NCBI GenBank assembly: GCA_036417435.1
Contig: CM070901.1
Coordinates: 166,490,044 to 166,554,043, forward strand
Origin: Inia geoffrensis
Lineage: Eukaryota > Chordata > Mammalia > Artiodactyla > Iniidae
Reading direction: 5' to 3'
DNA length: 64,000 nucleotides
Shown here: positions 23,561 through 35,005 of the stretch, one piece after another
How positions within the stretch are numbered: position 1 is the stretch's first letter
How the letters are laid out: every line of letters begins with the position of its first letter
Notes under the pieces: generated by a model
What the model was told of the DNA's origin: nothing
Database searches by the model: none
Seen by the model: only the letters and a program-made list of their open reading frames with translations
Position numbers and translations under genes: made by a program

Positions 23561-23864
23561 CGGCCTTGATGCTGCCCAAGGGCCCGTCCACAACCCATGG
23601 AGGGCCAGCTCCTTTATTCTGGATCTGCCCCACGAGGCCCTTCTCTGAACCCACTGGGGGCGTCCCCCTTGCAGCAGGTCCCTCTCACAGCACCCTCAAA
23701 CTGCACCTCCAATGACAAAAGCACTCTCCCCAGGTCACTGAGGGAGGGCACCCTTCCAGGGAGGGAACTGGAGGAAATGGGTCTAAGCTGCCACATGCAG
23801 GAATTGGGAGACGCAGGGAGATAAAGGATTTCCTTTATTCAGTAATTCCACAAAAGCTCATCAA

Positions 23865-24110
23865 GGAGTAGATACTGAGATTCAAGCTGGGCTCTGGAAT
23901 CAGTCTCTCCAGGCTCAAGTCCTGACTCTGCCTTTCACTATCTTTGTAGCCCGGGGCGAGCCACTTCACCTCTCTGTGCGTCTGTTTCCCCATCTGTAAA
24001 ATGGGAATGATGATTACACCAAGTTCATGGGCTCTGGAGAGAATCAAATGAGCAGGGTGCCTGGCATAGAGTAAGTGCTCAATGAATGCCTTCATTTTTA
24101 AAATTATCAG
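23865..24110 (+). mobile_element. MIR SINE, near full length
   Basis: TCAAGTCCTGACTCTGCC, CCCCATCTGTAAAATGGGAA and GAGTAAGTGCTCAATGAATG span the whole MIR. Confidence 0.8.
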
Positions 24111-24114
24111 GAGC

Positions 24115-24480
24115 CTGGCCTTGTGCTGGGAGCTCAGGTACAAGGGTGACTAGGTCAGGCTCTCCACCCCTGAAGTCACAGTCTGGTGTGGAAAGAGACG
24201 GGTAAACTGAAAATTGCACTGGGGTGTGATAAATTTATAAGGCACAAAAAACAGGGGGCTGGGGGATCAGAGAGGGGGCACTGGTCAGCCTGGGGGAGGA
24301 CAGTCCTCCTGGAGTGGGGCCTTGCAGGGTGAGGGGGTGACAGACGGGGAAAGGATGTCCCAGGCAGAGGCAATGGCCTGGGTGGGCAAAGATGCAGAGG
24401 CAGGAAAGGATGAGATGACTGTGGGCACCTCCTGGGATGGCTGGGGGTACCATGTGCGGTGAGGCGCTGGAAGGGGACTG
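24115..24480 (-). mobile_element. L2 fragment, antisense
   Basis: GCCTTGTGCTGGGAGCTCAG, CAGTCTGGTGTGGAAAGAGAC and CCCAGGCAGAGGCAATGGC follow the order of an antisense L2 3' region, directly after a MIR. Confidence 0.5.
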
Positions 24481-24659
24481 GGACGGGCCTGTCTGGCCAG
24501 AGTTCTCTGAGCAGCGGTGGGCAGCTGCACCACTGAAGACACTTGGAAGGAATGGGGAGTGGCCTCTCAGGTGTGAGGCAGGCCTCACAGAACGGCCCTG
24601 GGCAGGTCTAGCCGGGAAGGTTTGACTCAGAGGTCACTGGATGGCGGGAGAGCTGCCGT

Positions 24660-25800
24660 GACCAGAGAGGTCACTCACCGTGTCCTGTGCTCAGCTCTGG
24701 GCAGTGGCTAAACAACAGGGGACTCTCCCGAGTCCCGGGCACCCCAGGATGGTTGGTCACCCTGGGTAGAGCGCCCTTGGCCGCCCCCCCCTCCCCCATG
24801 ACCCTGGGAGATGAAGGGGCTGACCGCCAGCCACCCACAGCCACTCTGGCGCTTGCCTGGCGCCACCTCTGCCAGGGCCCTTTGACGGCGGCTCCTGAGG
24901 CTGCCCTGCACACGCCCATCTCCCCAGACCACCCTGCCAGTCCACAGTGGCCCCCAGGCAGGAAGGGCATTCCTGGGAGTCCCCCACTGGCCACAGGGTC
25001 TGGGCGGGCATGAGCCGGCCCCACACAGTGGGACTGTGTGTCCAGGCCTCACCCGCACCCATGACGGCGGCCGGCGGCCCCCAGCGGCCCCACTGGTCAC
25101 ATAGAGAGCCCATTGACGCCTCAGTCTTGAGGTGGCTGCATCAAAGCTGAGGCCCGCTCGGCTACCGGAGAGGGGCCAGGAGTCAGATGCCCCTGAGCAA
25201 CAGGGCCTGCAAACCTGACCTTCGAGAAGCCCTCCTAGGGAAGGGAGACAGAAGTACCCCCTGACCCCAGCCTCACCTCTGAGCCAGTCCAGACCCCTCC
25301 AAAGGCAGGGAACCTGGGCTCTGGGCTCAGGCTTCAGTGGGGCGGCCGCAACACCGGCTCCTACTTCCGTCTCCTGGGGATGCCTCATCTGCAGACCCTT
25401 CCTCAAATCCACCAAGCCGGGGGGTACCCAGCTGGCAGCTGAGGAGTCTCACTCAATCTTCAAGACTGAACTCAAACACCCCTCTGCCAGGGGTCTTCCC
25501 TGGAACTACCTGTGGCCGCCGGGGAGCCCTGGCCTCCTGGGAGCGTCCGGGCCCAGGCCGGCCTGGGGGATCAGCCAGTCACTCCCCACTTGGTGCCCAG
25601 TAGCCTGCCTTACGTGCTGGAAGGGGATGGAGGGAGGTAGGAAGGGAGGGCTTTATCCCTCAGTGGATTTGGAACATGAGCCCTCCATCACCCGCCTTGA
25701 AACAGCACTTCCTGGAGGGACACAGCTGGGCTGGGAATTGTAGCACTGAGGCTAGGAGCGAGACTTGTCACACCTGGAGACTCCACAAGAAGCAGGAACA
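24660..25800. other. Intron 1, GC-rich stretch without gene
   Basis: GC-rich sequence produces a 235-codon minus-strand frame and several others. None shows a domain or splice structure. A weak L2 piece is at 25430-25530. Confidence 0.5.
25430..25530 (+). mobile_element. L2 fragment, sense
   Basis: CAAGACTGAACTCAAACACC and GGGGTCTTCCCTGGAACTACC resemble the section of L2 just upstream of its 3' end. Short and diverged. Confidence 0.45.
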
Positions 25801-25824
25801 GTGAGTGAATCCAGGAAAATGTTG

Positions 25825-26160
25825 GAGCTGGCAGGCAGAGTGCCTCCGCCTCGGTTTATAGATGGGGAAACTGAGGTCCAAAGAGATGTGTGGTCTTGTG
25901 TGAAGTCGAATTCCGTAGCAGGAACACCAACTTTTCTCAGCTGCTCGGGGACCAGGCTCGCATACAGTTTAAGAGTCAAGACAGGTTTAAGCTGTTAGAT
26001 AGCTTGGGTGACTCAACATGTTAATTCACCTCTTTGAGTCTCTTTCCTCCTCTATAAGATGGGACTAGGGTGGTTGCAAGGGACAATGTGACCCTGCCCT
26101 GAAGCCCTGCGCACGGCACTGGTCTATAGCAAGTGCTCACTCAGCACGGCCACCTCTTTG
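25825..26160. mobile_element. Two MIR fragments, opposite orientations
   Basis: At 25840-25990 TAGATGGGGAAACTGAGGTCC is antisense MIR. At 26000-26150 TTCACCTCTTTGAGTCTCTT and TAGCAAGTGCTCACTCAG are sense MIR. Confidence 0.5.
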
Positions 26161-26389
26161 AGCCCCTCGGCCCCGCCGCCTCCCCACGTTCATTCACTTG
26201 CCACCCGGCAGATGTTCCCACGTATCACCCCATTGCTCCATCTCCAGCACGAACCGCCTGGTGTTCTCAGTGCTGGAGAGAGGTAAGCATGGGGGAGACT
26301 GTAGCGGGACTGTCAGGCCCCTTGTCAATGGCTCCCAGAGATGGGGATGGAGAAGAGGGTGTCCTCTGGGGAAGAGGCCACATGAAAGG

Positions 26390-26625
26390 CAGTTAGTTAC
26401 AAGTCCAGGCTGCAGCCAGGCCCCGTCATTTCCTCACTCTGTGGCCTCGGACAAAGTGCCTCGCCTCTCTGAACTCAGTTTTCTCATCTGTACAATCGGG
26501 AGAACAAACGGTAGCCATCTCAAGATGTGTTGGGTGGGTTAATGAGATCGTGTATATTACATACTTAATATAGGGCTTGGTGTAGAGGCAAGACCTCCAT
26601 AATTATGGAAATTATGACTATTTCA
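26390..26625 (+). mobile_element. MIR SINE
   Basis: CACTCTGTGGCCTCGGAC, CAGTTTTCTCATCTGTACAA and TTAATATAGGGCTTGGTG give a sense MIR just upstream of an L1. Confidence 0.7.
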
Positions 26626-26716
26626 TGTTCCCGCTCCTCCTGGGCAAAAGAGTCTGACTCTGAACAGGATGAGGAAGGTGAGAAACCTGCCTCTCTCCTC
26701 TCAAGACCCAGCCTAA

Positions 26717-27258
26717 CATATATACAATGGAATATTACTCAGCCATAAAAAGAAACGAAATTGAGTTATTTGTAGTGAGGTGGATGGACCTAGAGTCTGT
26801 CATACAGAGTGAAGTAAGTCAGAAAGGGAAAAACAAATACCATATGCTAACACATATATATGGAATCTAAAAAACAAACCAAAAAATAGCCTTGAAGAAC
26901 CTAGGGGCAAGACAGGAATAAAGACGCAGACCTACTAGAGAATGGACTTGAGGATACAGGGAGGGGGAAGGGTAAGCTGGGACAAAGTGAGAGAGTGGCA
27001 TGGACATATATACACTACCAAATGCGAAATAGCTAGTGGGAAGCAGCCGCATAGCACAGGGAGATCAGCTCAGCTTGGTGCTTTGTGACCGCCTGGAGGG
27101 GTGGGATAGGGAGGGTGGGAGGGAGGGAGGGAGATGCAAGAGGGAAGAGATATGGGGATATATGTATATGTATAACTGATTCACTTTGTTATAAAGCAGA
27201 AACTAACACACCATTGTAAAGCAATTATACTCCAATAAAGATATTAAAAAAAAAAAAA
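26717..27258 (+). mobile_element. L1 3' end, 5'-truncated, sense
   Basis: This stretch carries about 540 bp of L1 from the end of ORF2 (CAATGGAATATTACTCAGCC) through the 3'UTR, with its G-rich GGGAGGGTGGGAGGGAGGGAG segment, to CTCCAATAAAG and an A tail. It is flanked by a 14 bp duplication with one mismatch (26703-26716 and 27259-27272). This is target-primed insertion; no L1 protein can be made. Confidence 0.92.
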
Positions 27259-27272
27259 AAGACCTAGCCTAA

Positions 27273-28889
27273 AGGCCACCCCCTCTGGGGAGCCTTCCAG
27301 GGTTCCCCCTTTCTCCCCTTCAGGTCTTGGGAGAGCCCTGCCCCCGCCCTCACTCCCCCCGCCCCCTCCTGTCGGGTGGGGTGCTCCTGGGAGCAGGTCA
27401 GGCTCAGCGCTTCTTGCTAAGAGGAGGGAGGAGACAGAGGGTGAAAGGACCAATGAATAGATGGACCAACACTGACCTCCAGGGAGGGTTCCAACTTCTC
27501 CCCTCACTTCCCCTTTGCCGTCTCTTGCTGGTGGGTGCCTGAACTCTCACATCCAATTGGTGCAGCCGTGCGAAGGGTTAGGTTCCTCTTTGGGGTTTTC
27601 TTTCGCGTCTGGGAAAAGTGTTTTTGGCAAAAGGTTCAGACTTACGTGTGGGCGGAAAGGGCGGATGCCATAACTTATGATTCGCAGGGGTGACCGAAGT
27701 CAGTCCCCCAGAACATCCTTCATTGTGTGACACTGAAAGTGGACACTGGTGGACTTAAATTTCACCACAGCACTCAGCCCACTCTGGGGTGAAGCATTGC
27801 CGGCTGGGCTGTTTTTAGAACACAGGGTCCAGTGCCAGTGAGTTCACTGATCTGCTCACCTTTGTTAAGAGAAGAGCGGCTGGGTATACAGCAAGTAGAA
27901 GATGTCAATGGAAGGAAAACTTGGGGTGCTCAAATGAAAGGGGCTGAAAAGAAAGGGCATGGGGAGGCGAAGGGAGGTCCATTTTGGTCATACCCTGCCC
28001 CAGACTCAATTCGCCCGGGGTGCCCAGTGGCTAAAGGCCAACACTGCATGGCCCCAAGAAGTGCCCCCACCTTGAGGACTTCCATTCCGTCCTCCCTCAC
28101 TGAACCTGAGTTCTGCCCCCCCCCCTGTTACCCCCCATGGAGGAAGCCCTGCTGAGGCCTCACCCACAGCTCTGGGCTCCCTCATATCTTAGGAAGATGT
28201 ATCAAGCCCCGCATGGTTGGAGCCCCATGTTAGGGGTGGCAGGGGCTCATGGATTGAGCCTGGCTCTCCCCTGTACCGCAGGCATATCCCTTTCCCGGCA
28301 GGCAGAGGAAGCCGCCTCTGGGAACGAGGCCACCTTAGAAAAAAGACTGGAAGGACAACACGAAAATGTTGTAGTTAGTGCTACATGATGCAGTGATGGC
28401 AGGGAGCCTTTATTTCTAATTGTCTTGGTGATTTTTGTAGGTTTTCCAAACTACTAAACACTGAACATGGATTACTTGTAAATTTAGGGGAAACTTTTTT
28501 TTCAAAACAAGGAGGAGGAAGAGGCAGCCCCATACTCTCAGGAGCAGGTGAGCTGGGCCTCCCATCAGCCGGGGCTGCAGCAAGGGGTCGGCCTGCTCCT
28601 GCCCAGCCAAGGCCCCACCGGCCGCCCCTCGTCTCTCTTCCTCTTCCCAAATCGCTGTGTCAGTCATCTTCCTCCCCGGCGCTCCCTATCTCTCCCTATC
28701 TGGCTGTGGAGCAAGGGTCTGCCCTAGGCTGGGCAGAGCCATGTATACAGCAGGTGCTTGGGAAATGCTTGTGGCCTGTGTTGTGGTCCCAATCTGAAGA
28801 CGGTTTTCCCTGGAAAGGGCTGGTTTTCCTGGATTCTCCCATTCCCAGTGCCCAGGACTTGGGGGTGTGATGTGGGCCAACTGGTGCTG
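27273..28889. other. Intron 1, nothing recognised
   Basis: Unique-looking sequence follows the L1 at 26.7 kb. No repeat, RNA gene or exon could be identified. Confidence 0.45.
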
Positions 28890-29012
28890 CTGATCATTCA
28901 ATGGACATTTATTGAGCATCACCTGCATGCCAAACACTGTTCTGGGCACTGAGGATTCAGGAGCAGACAAAACAGACACAGGTGCCTGACCTCCTGGAGC
29001 TAACATCCTCGT
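28890..29012 (-). mobile_element. L2 3' end, antisense
   Basis: CAATGGACATTTATTGAGCA, CACTGTTCTGGGCACTGAGG and CTCCTGGAGCTAACATCC are the antisense L2 terminus. Confidence 0.7.
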
Positions 29013-29269
29013 GACGTGCGGAAAGTTTGCCTCCGGAAAACGCCCCAGTGAGAAAGGCCAGCACCCCTTCGGCTTATGCCCTTCCTATCGATGTAGACTC
29101 TCAGGCTCCTGGGACTTCTGTAAGTTCCCATCACCCCACAGAACCCTCATCACAGCTCCGCGTGCTGGGCACCACGACCTCCATTGCAGAGATGAATAAA
29201 CAGACAGACCCAGAGCGATGGGTGATGGCCACTAACATTTCACAGAAGGAAGACACTGAGGAAGGGAGA

Positions 29270-29490
29270 GGGGAATCATATTTGTTGATGACTTGCTGTG
29301 TGCCAGGCACTGTGGTTCTAATTTCAGTTAATCAGTTAATCTCTAATCCATGTAGTAGGTGTTATCAATATTATCCCCATTTTACAGATGAGGAAACTGA
29401 GGCTCAGCAAAGGGAAGTAACTCACCCAGTGTCATGTAGCTAGTGACCGGTGAAGCCCAAATTCATGTCAGAATCTGTCTGATATCAAAG
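29270..29490 (-). mobile_element. MIR SINE
   Basis: CTGTGTGCCAGGCACTGTGG, CCCCATTTTACAGATGAGG and CAGTGTCATGTAGCTAGTGAC are clear antisense MIR. Confidence 0.8.
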
Positions 29491-29529
29491 CCAGCCTGAC
29501 AAAACTCTCCTTTTTCTACCTGGCAGACA

Positions 29530-29640
29530 TCTCTTCTTAAAGGCCCAGGCTCACCACCTCCTTGGAGCCCTCCCTGATTCCTCCAGGCAAAGTGATTCAT
29601 ATTTTCTTCTATGCAATTAGAGTACCTTCAGGCCCTTCTC
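29530..29640 (+). mobile_element. L2 fragment, sense
   Basis: CACCACCTCCTTGGAGCCC and CCCTGATTCCTCCAGGCAAAG resemble the L2 section that reads CACCTCCTCAGAGAGGCCTTC in the consensus. Short and weak. Confidence 0.4.
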
Positions 29641-29910
29641 AAATAATTCCAGAAGGCTTCCCAGAAAGGGTAGGATCTGAGACAGGTAGATCTGGGAAGG
29701 AAGGAACATTGGGGAGTCCAAGCAGAATTAATAGCATGGACAAAGGTATGGAAGAAGGACCACGTAGAGAGGATTGCTTAGAAATGGGAGGGCCTGTGGG
29801 CCCTGTGGTGATGTTGAGGGAGAAGAGACTGGATGGAAGTTGAGCCAGGCCTAGAGGTTGGGCATGGCCTTCAAGGCAGTGGGGGTCCAGGCAGGATCCA
29901 AGCTGGGCAG
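29640..29910 (-). mobile_element. L2-like fragment, antisense (weak)
   Basis: CCAAGCAGAATTAATAGCATGG and TTGGGCATGGCCTTCAAGGC resemble the antisense L2 stretch seen at 39640-39850. Limits are uncertain. Confidence 0.35.
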
Positions 29911-30194
29911 TGATGTGGGGCAGAGCATCCTGTGATGCACCAGGCTGCTCTCTGAAACAGGCCAGTGTAGACGTGCGCCTTGAGTGCACGTAAGTGTGTG
30001 AACACAGACCACAGGGGCCCTCCCACACCTGCTTGCAAGCCCTATTTTTATCACTCTCTAGACACACACCTCAACAACGAAAGCAAACTTTTTCTCAGGC
30101 ACATAGAGTGCACCATGGATGGGATCGTCTGTGGTCTGACGAGGACAAGTCAGAGCAGCCAACACGAGACCCATCCCCGGAAGAGCCCGGGACT

Positions 30195-30385
30195 AGTGCC
30201 GGCGACACAATTTGCAGGGCACAGTGCAAAAGGAAAATTGCAGAGCCGCTTGGTCCAAAATCATTAGGAATTTCAAGATGGCAACTGCAGAGCGTGAAAC
30301 CAAGCGTGGGACTCTTCTAAGCAAGGGAGCCTATGTGACTGCTTGGCTTGCAGGCCCGTGAAGCCAGCCCTGCCTAAAGCAGCCC
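30195..30385 (+). mobile_element. Old repeat, family not named (shared with 46235)
   Basis: AATTTGCAGGGCACAGTGCAAAA, TTAGGAATTTCAAGATGGC and GCCCGTGAAGCCAGCCCTG recur in the same order at 46235-46385, which shows an interspersed repeat rather than unique sequence. Confidence 0.5.
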
Positions 30386-30865
30386 TAGGCTGGAGGAGCC
30401 CTGGCCTGAAAATGAACCTCTGTCTGCCTCTCCTTTGTTTGTGCTTATTCCTTTGACTTGTGCAGACCTCCATTCTACATGAGTCCACAATTTTAAAAAC
30501 AATGATAATAAATTAAGCCTCGGGCAAGAGCATACCTTGAAGCTTTTAGAACCAGCAAGAACGTTAGGGAAAGCATAAATCCACCCGACATCCCCACCCC
30601 ACCGGCATTTTAGGTTGTAGATCACCTGAAGGACCTAGGAAATTTAAAAATAAACTCTGTAATCTCAACACCCAGAGAAAACCACTAACATTCAGTGTAT
30701 TTCTGTCTAGACTGTTTTTCCCTGTGTCTGGTTTTTGCCTCTAGAGGGTCTCTTCCCTTTATGGGTGAGGCCATACGGAGACTTATGAGATCTCCAGGAA
30801 CTTCACCAAAAGTATTAACAATCATTATGCATATATGTCGCGATATGTCTTGGGAGAGTCTGGAG

Positions 30866-31067
30866 CAATGCTGTCCAATAGAGCTTTCTGTGATGATGAA
30901 AATGTTCTGTCTCTACTGCCCCATACTGTAGCCATTCACTGCGTGTGAATACTGAGTACTTGAAATGTGCCCACCCAGGTCCACAACGAGTGTGACTGAG
31001 AGACTGAATTTTTAATATTATTTTATTTTAATTATTTTAATTTAAATAGCACATGTTGGACCATCCA
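30866..31067 (+). mobile_element. hAT/MER-type nonautonomous DNA transposon (probable)
   Basis: The sequence starts GCTGTCCAATAGAGCTTTCTG and continues through ACTTGAAATGTGCCCA and a T/A-rich middle (TTTTATTTTAATTATTTTAA) to AAATAGCACATG. This matches a common mammalian MER DNA element that I recognise but cannot assign exactly. Confidence 0.55.
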
Positions 31068-31344
31068 GATCTAGAAGAGTGTATGCCCAACTGTTTAACC
31101 CAGGTTATCTCTTGAGGTGAGGTTATGGAGTTTTTCATTTTCCAACTCAAAATGTTTGAAAAGTTTTATACCCAACCATCACGGATTGCTTTTGTAAGCA
31201 GAAGAAAGCTGCTGAAGATTTAAGTTTGTAATATATTCCATGCTATAGGGGAAAAAAAGGCTTTAGATTTTTAAAAGCATATCACCAGGGAAGATTGATC
31301 CTGGCAGAATGAGATCTATTTTTATTTTTCTTATCAACGTACAG

Positions 31345-31545
31345 AAGAAAGAATGTGGGGTTTAGAATCAGAAGTTGTGGGTTTGCCTCCCGTATCTGCC
31401 ACTTACTGGCTGTGTGGCCACTTAACTTCGTGACCTCAGTTTCCTCACCTGTGAGATGGGGATATTGACGCAACTGACCTCTCCAGGATGCTGTGGGGAC
31501 TGAATCAGACAGTGATGATGAGAATGCAGGGAACCAGCCGAGCAA
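31345..31545 (+). mobile_element. MIR SINE
   Basis: ATCTGCCACTTACTGGCTGTG and CAGTTTCCTCACCTGTGAGA are sense MIR. Confidence 0.75.
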
Positions 31546-31713
31546 TGGAAGCAAGTTACTGGAGATGATTTCTGTAGAGGTGGAACCACTCGTCTCTGTG
31601 AGGGGCGCCGCTCACAGCTCTGCCATTTCCTAGAAACCAGGAAATGAGTGGGGCATCTCCCTACGTGTGTTCAGCAGATGTTATCAGGTGTTGAGCAGAA
31701 ATAAAGGGGGCTC

Positions 31714-32414
31714 ATAAAAAGGAATGAAATAATGCCATTTGCAGCGACACGGACAGACCTAGAGATTGTCATACAGAATGAAGTAGTCAGAAAGGGAGAG
31801 ACAAATATCGTATAATATTGCTTATATGTGGAATCTAGAAAAATGGAACAGGTGAACTTATTTACAAAGGAGAAATAGAGTCACGGACGTAGAGAACAAG
31901 CTTAAGGTTACCAAGGGGGGAAGGGAGGGTGGAATGAATTGGGAGATTGGGATTGACATATACACACTACTATATATAAAACGGATAACTAGGGCTTCCC
32001 TGGTGGCACAGTGGTTGAGAGTCCGCCTGCCGACGCAGGGGACATGGGTTCGTGCCCCAGTCCGGGAAGATCCCACATATGCCGCGGAGCGGCTGGGCCC
32101 GTGAGCCATGGCCGCTGAGCCTGCGCGTCCGGAGCCTGTGCTCCGCAACAGGAGAGGCCACAACAATGAGAGGCCCACATAGCCCCCCCAAAAAAACAAA
32201 CAAACAAACAAACAAAAAGAAAGGATAACTAATGAGAACCTACTGTATAGCACAGAGAACTCTACTCAGTGCTCTGTGGTGTGACCTAAATGGGAAGGGA
32301 ATCTAAAAAAGAGTGGATATATGTATATGTATAACTGATTCACTTTGCTGCACAGCAGAAACTAACATAACATTGTAAAGTAGCTATGCTCCGATAAAAA
32401 TTAATTTAAAAAAG
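31714..32414 (+). mobile_element. L1 3' end with nested SINE
   Basis: The L1 3' end runs from AATGCCATTTGCAGC to a degenerate A tail and is split by the CHR SINE at 31992-32222. A perfect 17 bp target duplication (AGAAATAAAGGGGGCTC) lies at 31697-31713 and 32415-32431. It differs from the 26.7 and 42.7 kb copies enough to be another L1 subfamily. Confidence 0.92.
31992..32222 (+). mobile_element. CHR-type SINE nested in L1
   Basis: This copy of the same SINE is inserted inside the L1 3' end at 31714-32414. The duplicated target GGATAACTA is visible at 31983-31991 and 32223-32231. Its tail is not pure A but ends in an (AAAC)n run. The nesting shows it arrived after the L1. Confidence 0.92.
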
Positions 32415-32767
32415 AGAAATAAAGGGGGCTCTGTGACCAGATAAGATCAGGAGTGACGGTATCAAGCAGTGTTCCACAGAGGGTTTTACTGCAGGGCTTT
32501 TCAGAGCCTTTGATATGCTAACGAACACTGGCTTCTTGAAGGAGCTGGTGTGTTGAGAGCCCACTTCGGGAAAAGTTGCTCTAGGGAAAGCTATTAAATC
32601 TACCATAGCTGCAGGGCTGTGGGAGCAGAAATTGTATGAAACTTGAAAGGGAAATTTGCTGGATCCTAAATGCAAAAGGAAAAGTACAAAATTGGAATTA
32701 ATAAGTGCATAATTATCTAGAAAATATAAATTATGACAATTCAACTCTTAAATAGTCACATTGGCAG

Positions 32768-32985
32768 TCAACACTTACATGGCTCTTACTGTATGCCAGG
32801 CACTAAGTTCCTTACAAATCTTTGCTCACTCGATCCTCACAACCCTACAAAATGAGTGCTATTATTAAGCCTGTTTTATCCATGAGAAAACTGAAGCCCA
32901 GAGAGGTTAAACCACCTGCCCAGGATTACCCACCTGAGGTTCAAACCTGCATCCAGAGCCTGTGCACCTCACCGCAGCACATTAG
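32768..32985 (-). mobile_element. MIR SINE
   Basis: TACTGTATGCCAGGCACTAAG, CGATCCTCACAACCCTAC and GAGAAAACTGAAGCCCAGAG are antisense MIR. Confidence 0.8.
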
Positions 32986-33074
32986 CTCTGAGTTAACTGA
33001 GGTTTTCCCAGATAAAGGAACATCCCTTGGCTTCCACTGGCCCCCTTCCTGGGAAGGGCTGGCGGCGCTTCCAC

Positions 33075-33240
33075 GAGCCTGGCCAGTCAGGATCAGCTCT
33101 GCTGCTTTCTTGCTGGGTGAGTCATTGCCATTTCTGGGCTTCAGTTTCCTCCTCTGAGAAATGGGCCAGTAATCATCTGAAGACCAAGAGAGGGTGGTTT
33201 GTAAAACACAGTGCACGGTCTACTTAGAAAGCACTTGTTG
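33075..33240 (+). mobile_element. MIR SINE fragment
   Basis: CTTGCTGGGTGAGTCATTGCC and GGCTTCAGTTTCCTCCTCTG are sense MIR. Confidence 0.55.
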
Positions 33241-33734
33241 TATGGTGGTCCTCTCCTTCCTCAGTGCACAGTTGGGGAAACTGAGGCATGGAGCAGTGGG
33301 AGCGGGGTGGGGGGGCGTAAGTTGAGCCAAAGTTGAGCTCAGAGAGCACTCCAAGGAGCCAAGCCCAAATCCCACAGCTGGCCCAGTCCACGCATGGCAC
33401 AAGCAAAGGGCTCCTTTCTCATTTGGCAGGGAGGGTCCCCTGCTCTCCCTCTCATAACAGCACTTTGAGCACTTTGGTGGGGGCCTCTCCCTCTGGGCTC
33501 CTCTCCCTGGGATGCCCAGCTTTCCCAGGGGTCCCTCCCACCTAGTGTAGGTTCTGTGTGATCCAGCACCACGCCCCAAGCCTACTGCCTGGGCATCCTG
33601 CAGCAGTCCTCTGGAATTCCCCTCTTGGGTCCTCCATGTGGAGTGAGGGGTACACACAGACATGCCTCTGGCCCTATTCATGGACCCCCCTGCTTACCGG
33701 GGGGTATAGTCCTCTGCCCTGGGTCACCTCTGAA

Positions 33735-33965
33735 ATTGACTCGTGCCAGTACTGGGCTCAGCACTTGATATAATCACTACTAACTCTGACAAACCCAAGC
33801 AATTGGTACTTTTGTCCCCATTTTGCAGAGGAGGAAAGTGAGGCCCAGAGAAGTGAAGTCACTTGCCTAAGTTCCCAAAGTCTGTAGGTGGTGGAGCTGC
33901 CGATTAACACCCATGATCAGTCCCAGGCTCTGCTCACCACTGCCACGGTGTCCCCCATGGGCACA
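33735..33965 (-). mobile_element. MIR SINE
   Basis: CCCCATTTTGCAGAGGAGGA and AGTGAAGTCACTTGCCTAAG are antisense MIR. Confidence 0.75.
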
Positions 33966-34794
33966 GCCTAGTGCACAAAAGGCAGCTCCTAAGTACACGT
34001 GCTGGGCACACACACCCACACTCCCCCTGCACCCCTGCATGTCAGGGGCTTGGTTGCTGGGGTGGAAGTTGGGTGACTGACCCTCCCATCTGAGCTGGGT
34101 CCCTCCCTCAGGCAGGGCCAGCTTCGTGAACTCTAACCCATGGGGTGCTGCAGGGCTCCAAGCTCAGAAGGTCCCCACACTTGCGTTTAAAGCTCTGCGG
34201 TAGCCTCTCGACATTCTTAATACCTTTATCTTTGGCTAAAAAGGGGCTGCAGGGGAGTGCACACCAGCTCAGACTCCGGGGTGGCCCCATGCTCTGAGTG
34301 GAGGCTTGCCCTTCGGCCAAGGCAAGAGAGGAGCTGGGCTTATCTGCCCCCTGCCCGGGCTGGCCCCAGGCCAGCACGCAGCCCCCTGCCCCAAGGAGGC
34401 TTGGCCCAGAGTGGTGGACCTGGGGCAGTAAGTGGGCTCCTGAGGGCCCCCCTGCCCGAGCAGACAGTGGACTGGTGAGGCAGGCACCCGGTCTTGGCTT
34501 TTGAACACGGCCTTGGCTTTTGAACACATAGCGGCCCATGAAAAGCTCGTAAAGGCCCCTGCTGACTGGGGGAGGCGGGACTACAGCTCGTAGTGGGTCA
34601 AGCTGTGGTCAGCGTTGGGGCTCAGTCTGTGACCATTTGGGGGCTCCGCTTAGGGCCTGTCTGTCTTGTTCAAGGCCAAGTCCCCAGTGCTGAGCTAGAT
34701 CTGACTCCTTGGAGTGCTCAGTAAATACCGCTGGAGGAATGAATGTGTGAACACAGTTTTCCCAGGGGAGCCGAGCCCTGGACCCCGGGAGGAT

Positions 34795-35005
34795 CTGCAC
34801 TTGCAAATTAGCCAGACCTGGGTTCGAATCTTGGCTCCACCACTTACTCCCCGAGGGTCATATTTAAGCTCCCTTTCCCTCAGTTTCCTCATCTGTACAA
34901 GGGAGAGAACAACAGTTCAGACAATTAACTAAGACAGTATTTCAAGTGCTTAGCTCCGCCCCTGGCCCCAGTGAAATGCTCAGGGTATGAGAATTAAGAT
35001 GATTT
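34795..35005 (+). mobile_element. MIR SINE
   Basis: CCTGGGTTCGAATCTTGGC, TCCACCACTTACTCC and CAGTTTCCTCATCTGTACAA are sense MIR with a well-kept tRNA-like B box. Confidence 0.8.

Noticed and set aside
24708..25415. 235-codon minus-strand ORF in intron 1
   Set aside because: GC-rich DNA, overlapping frames on both strands, no domain or conserved motif.
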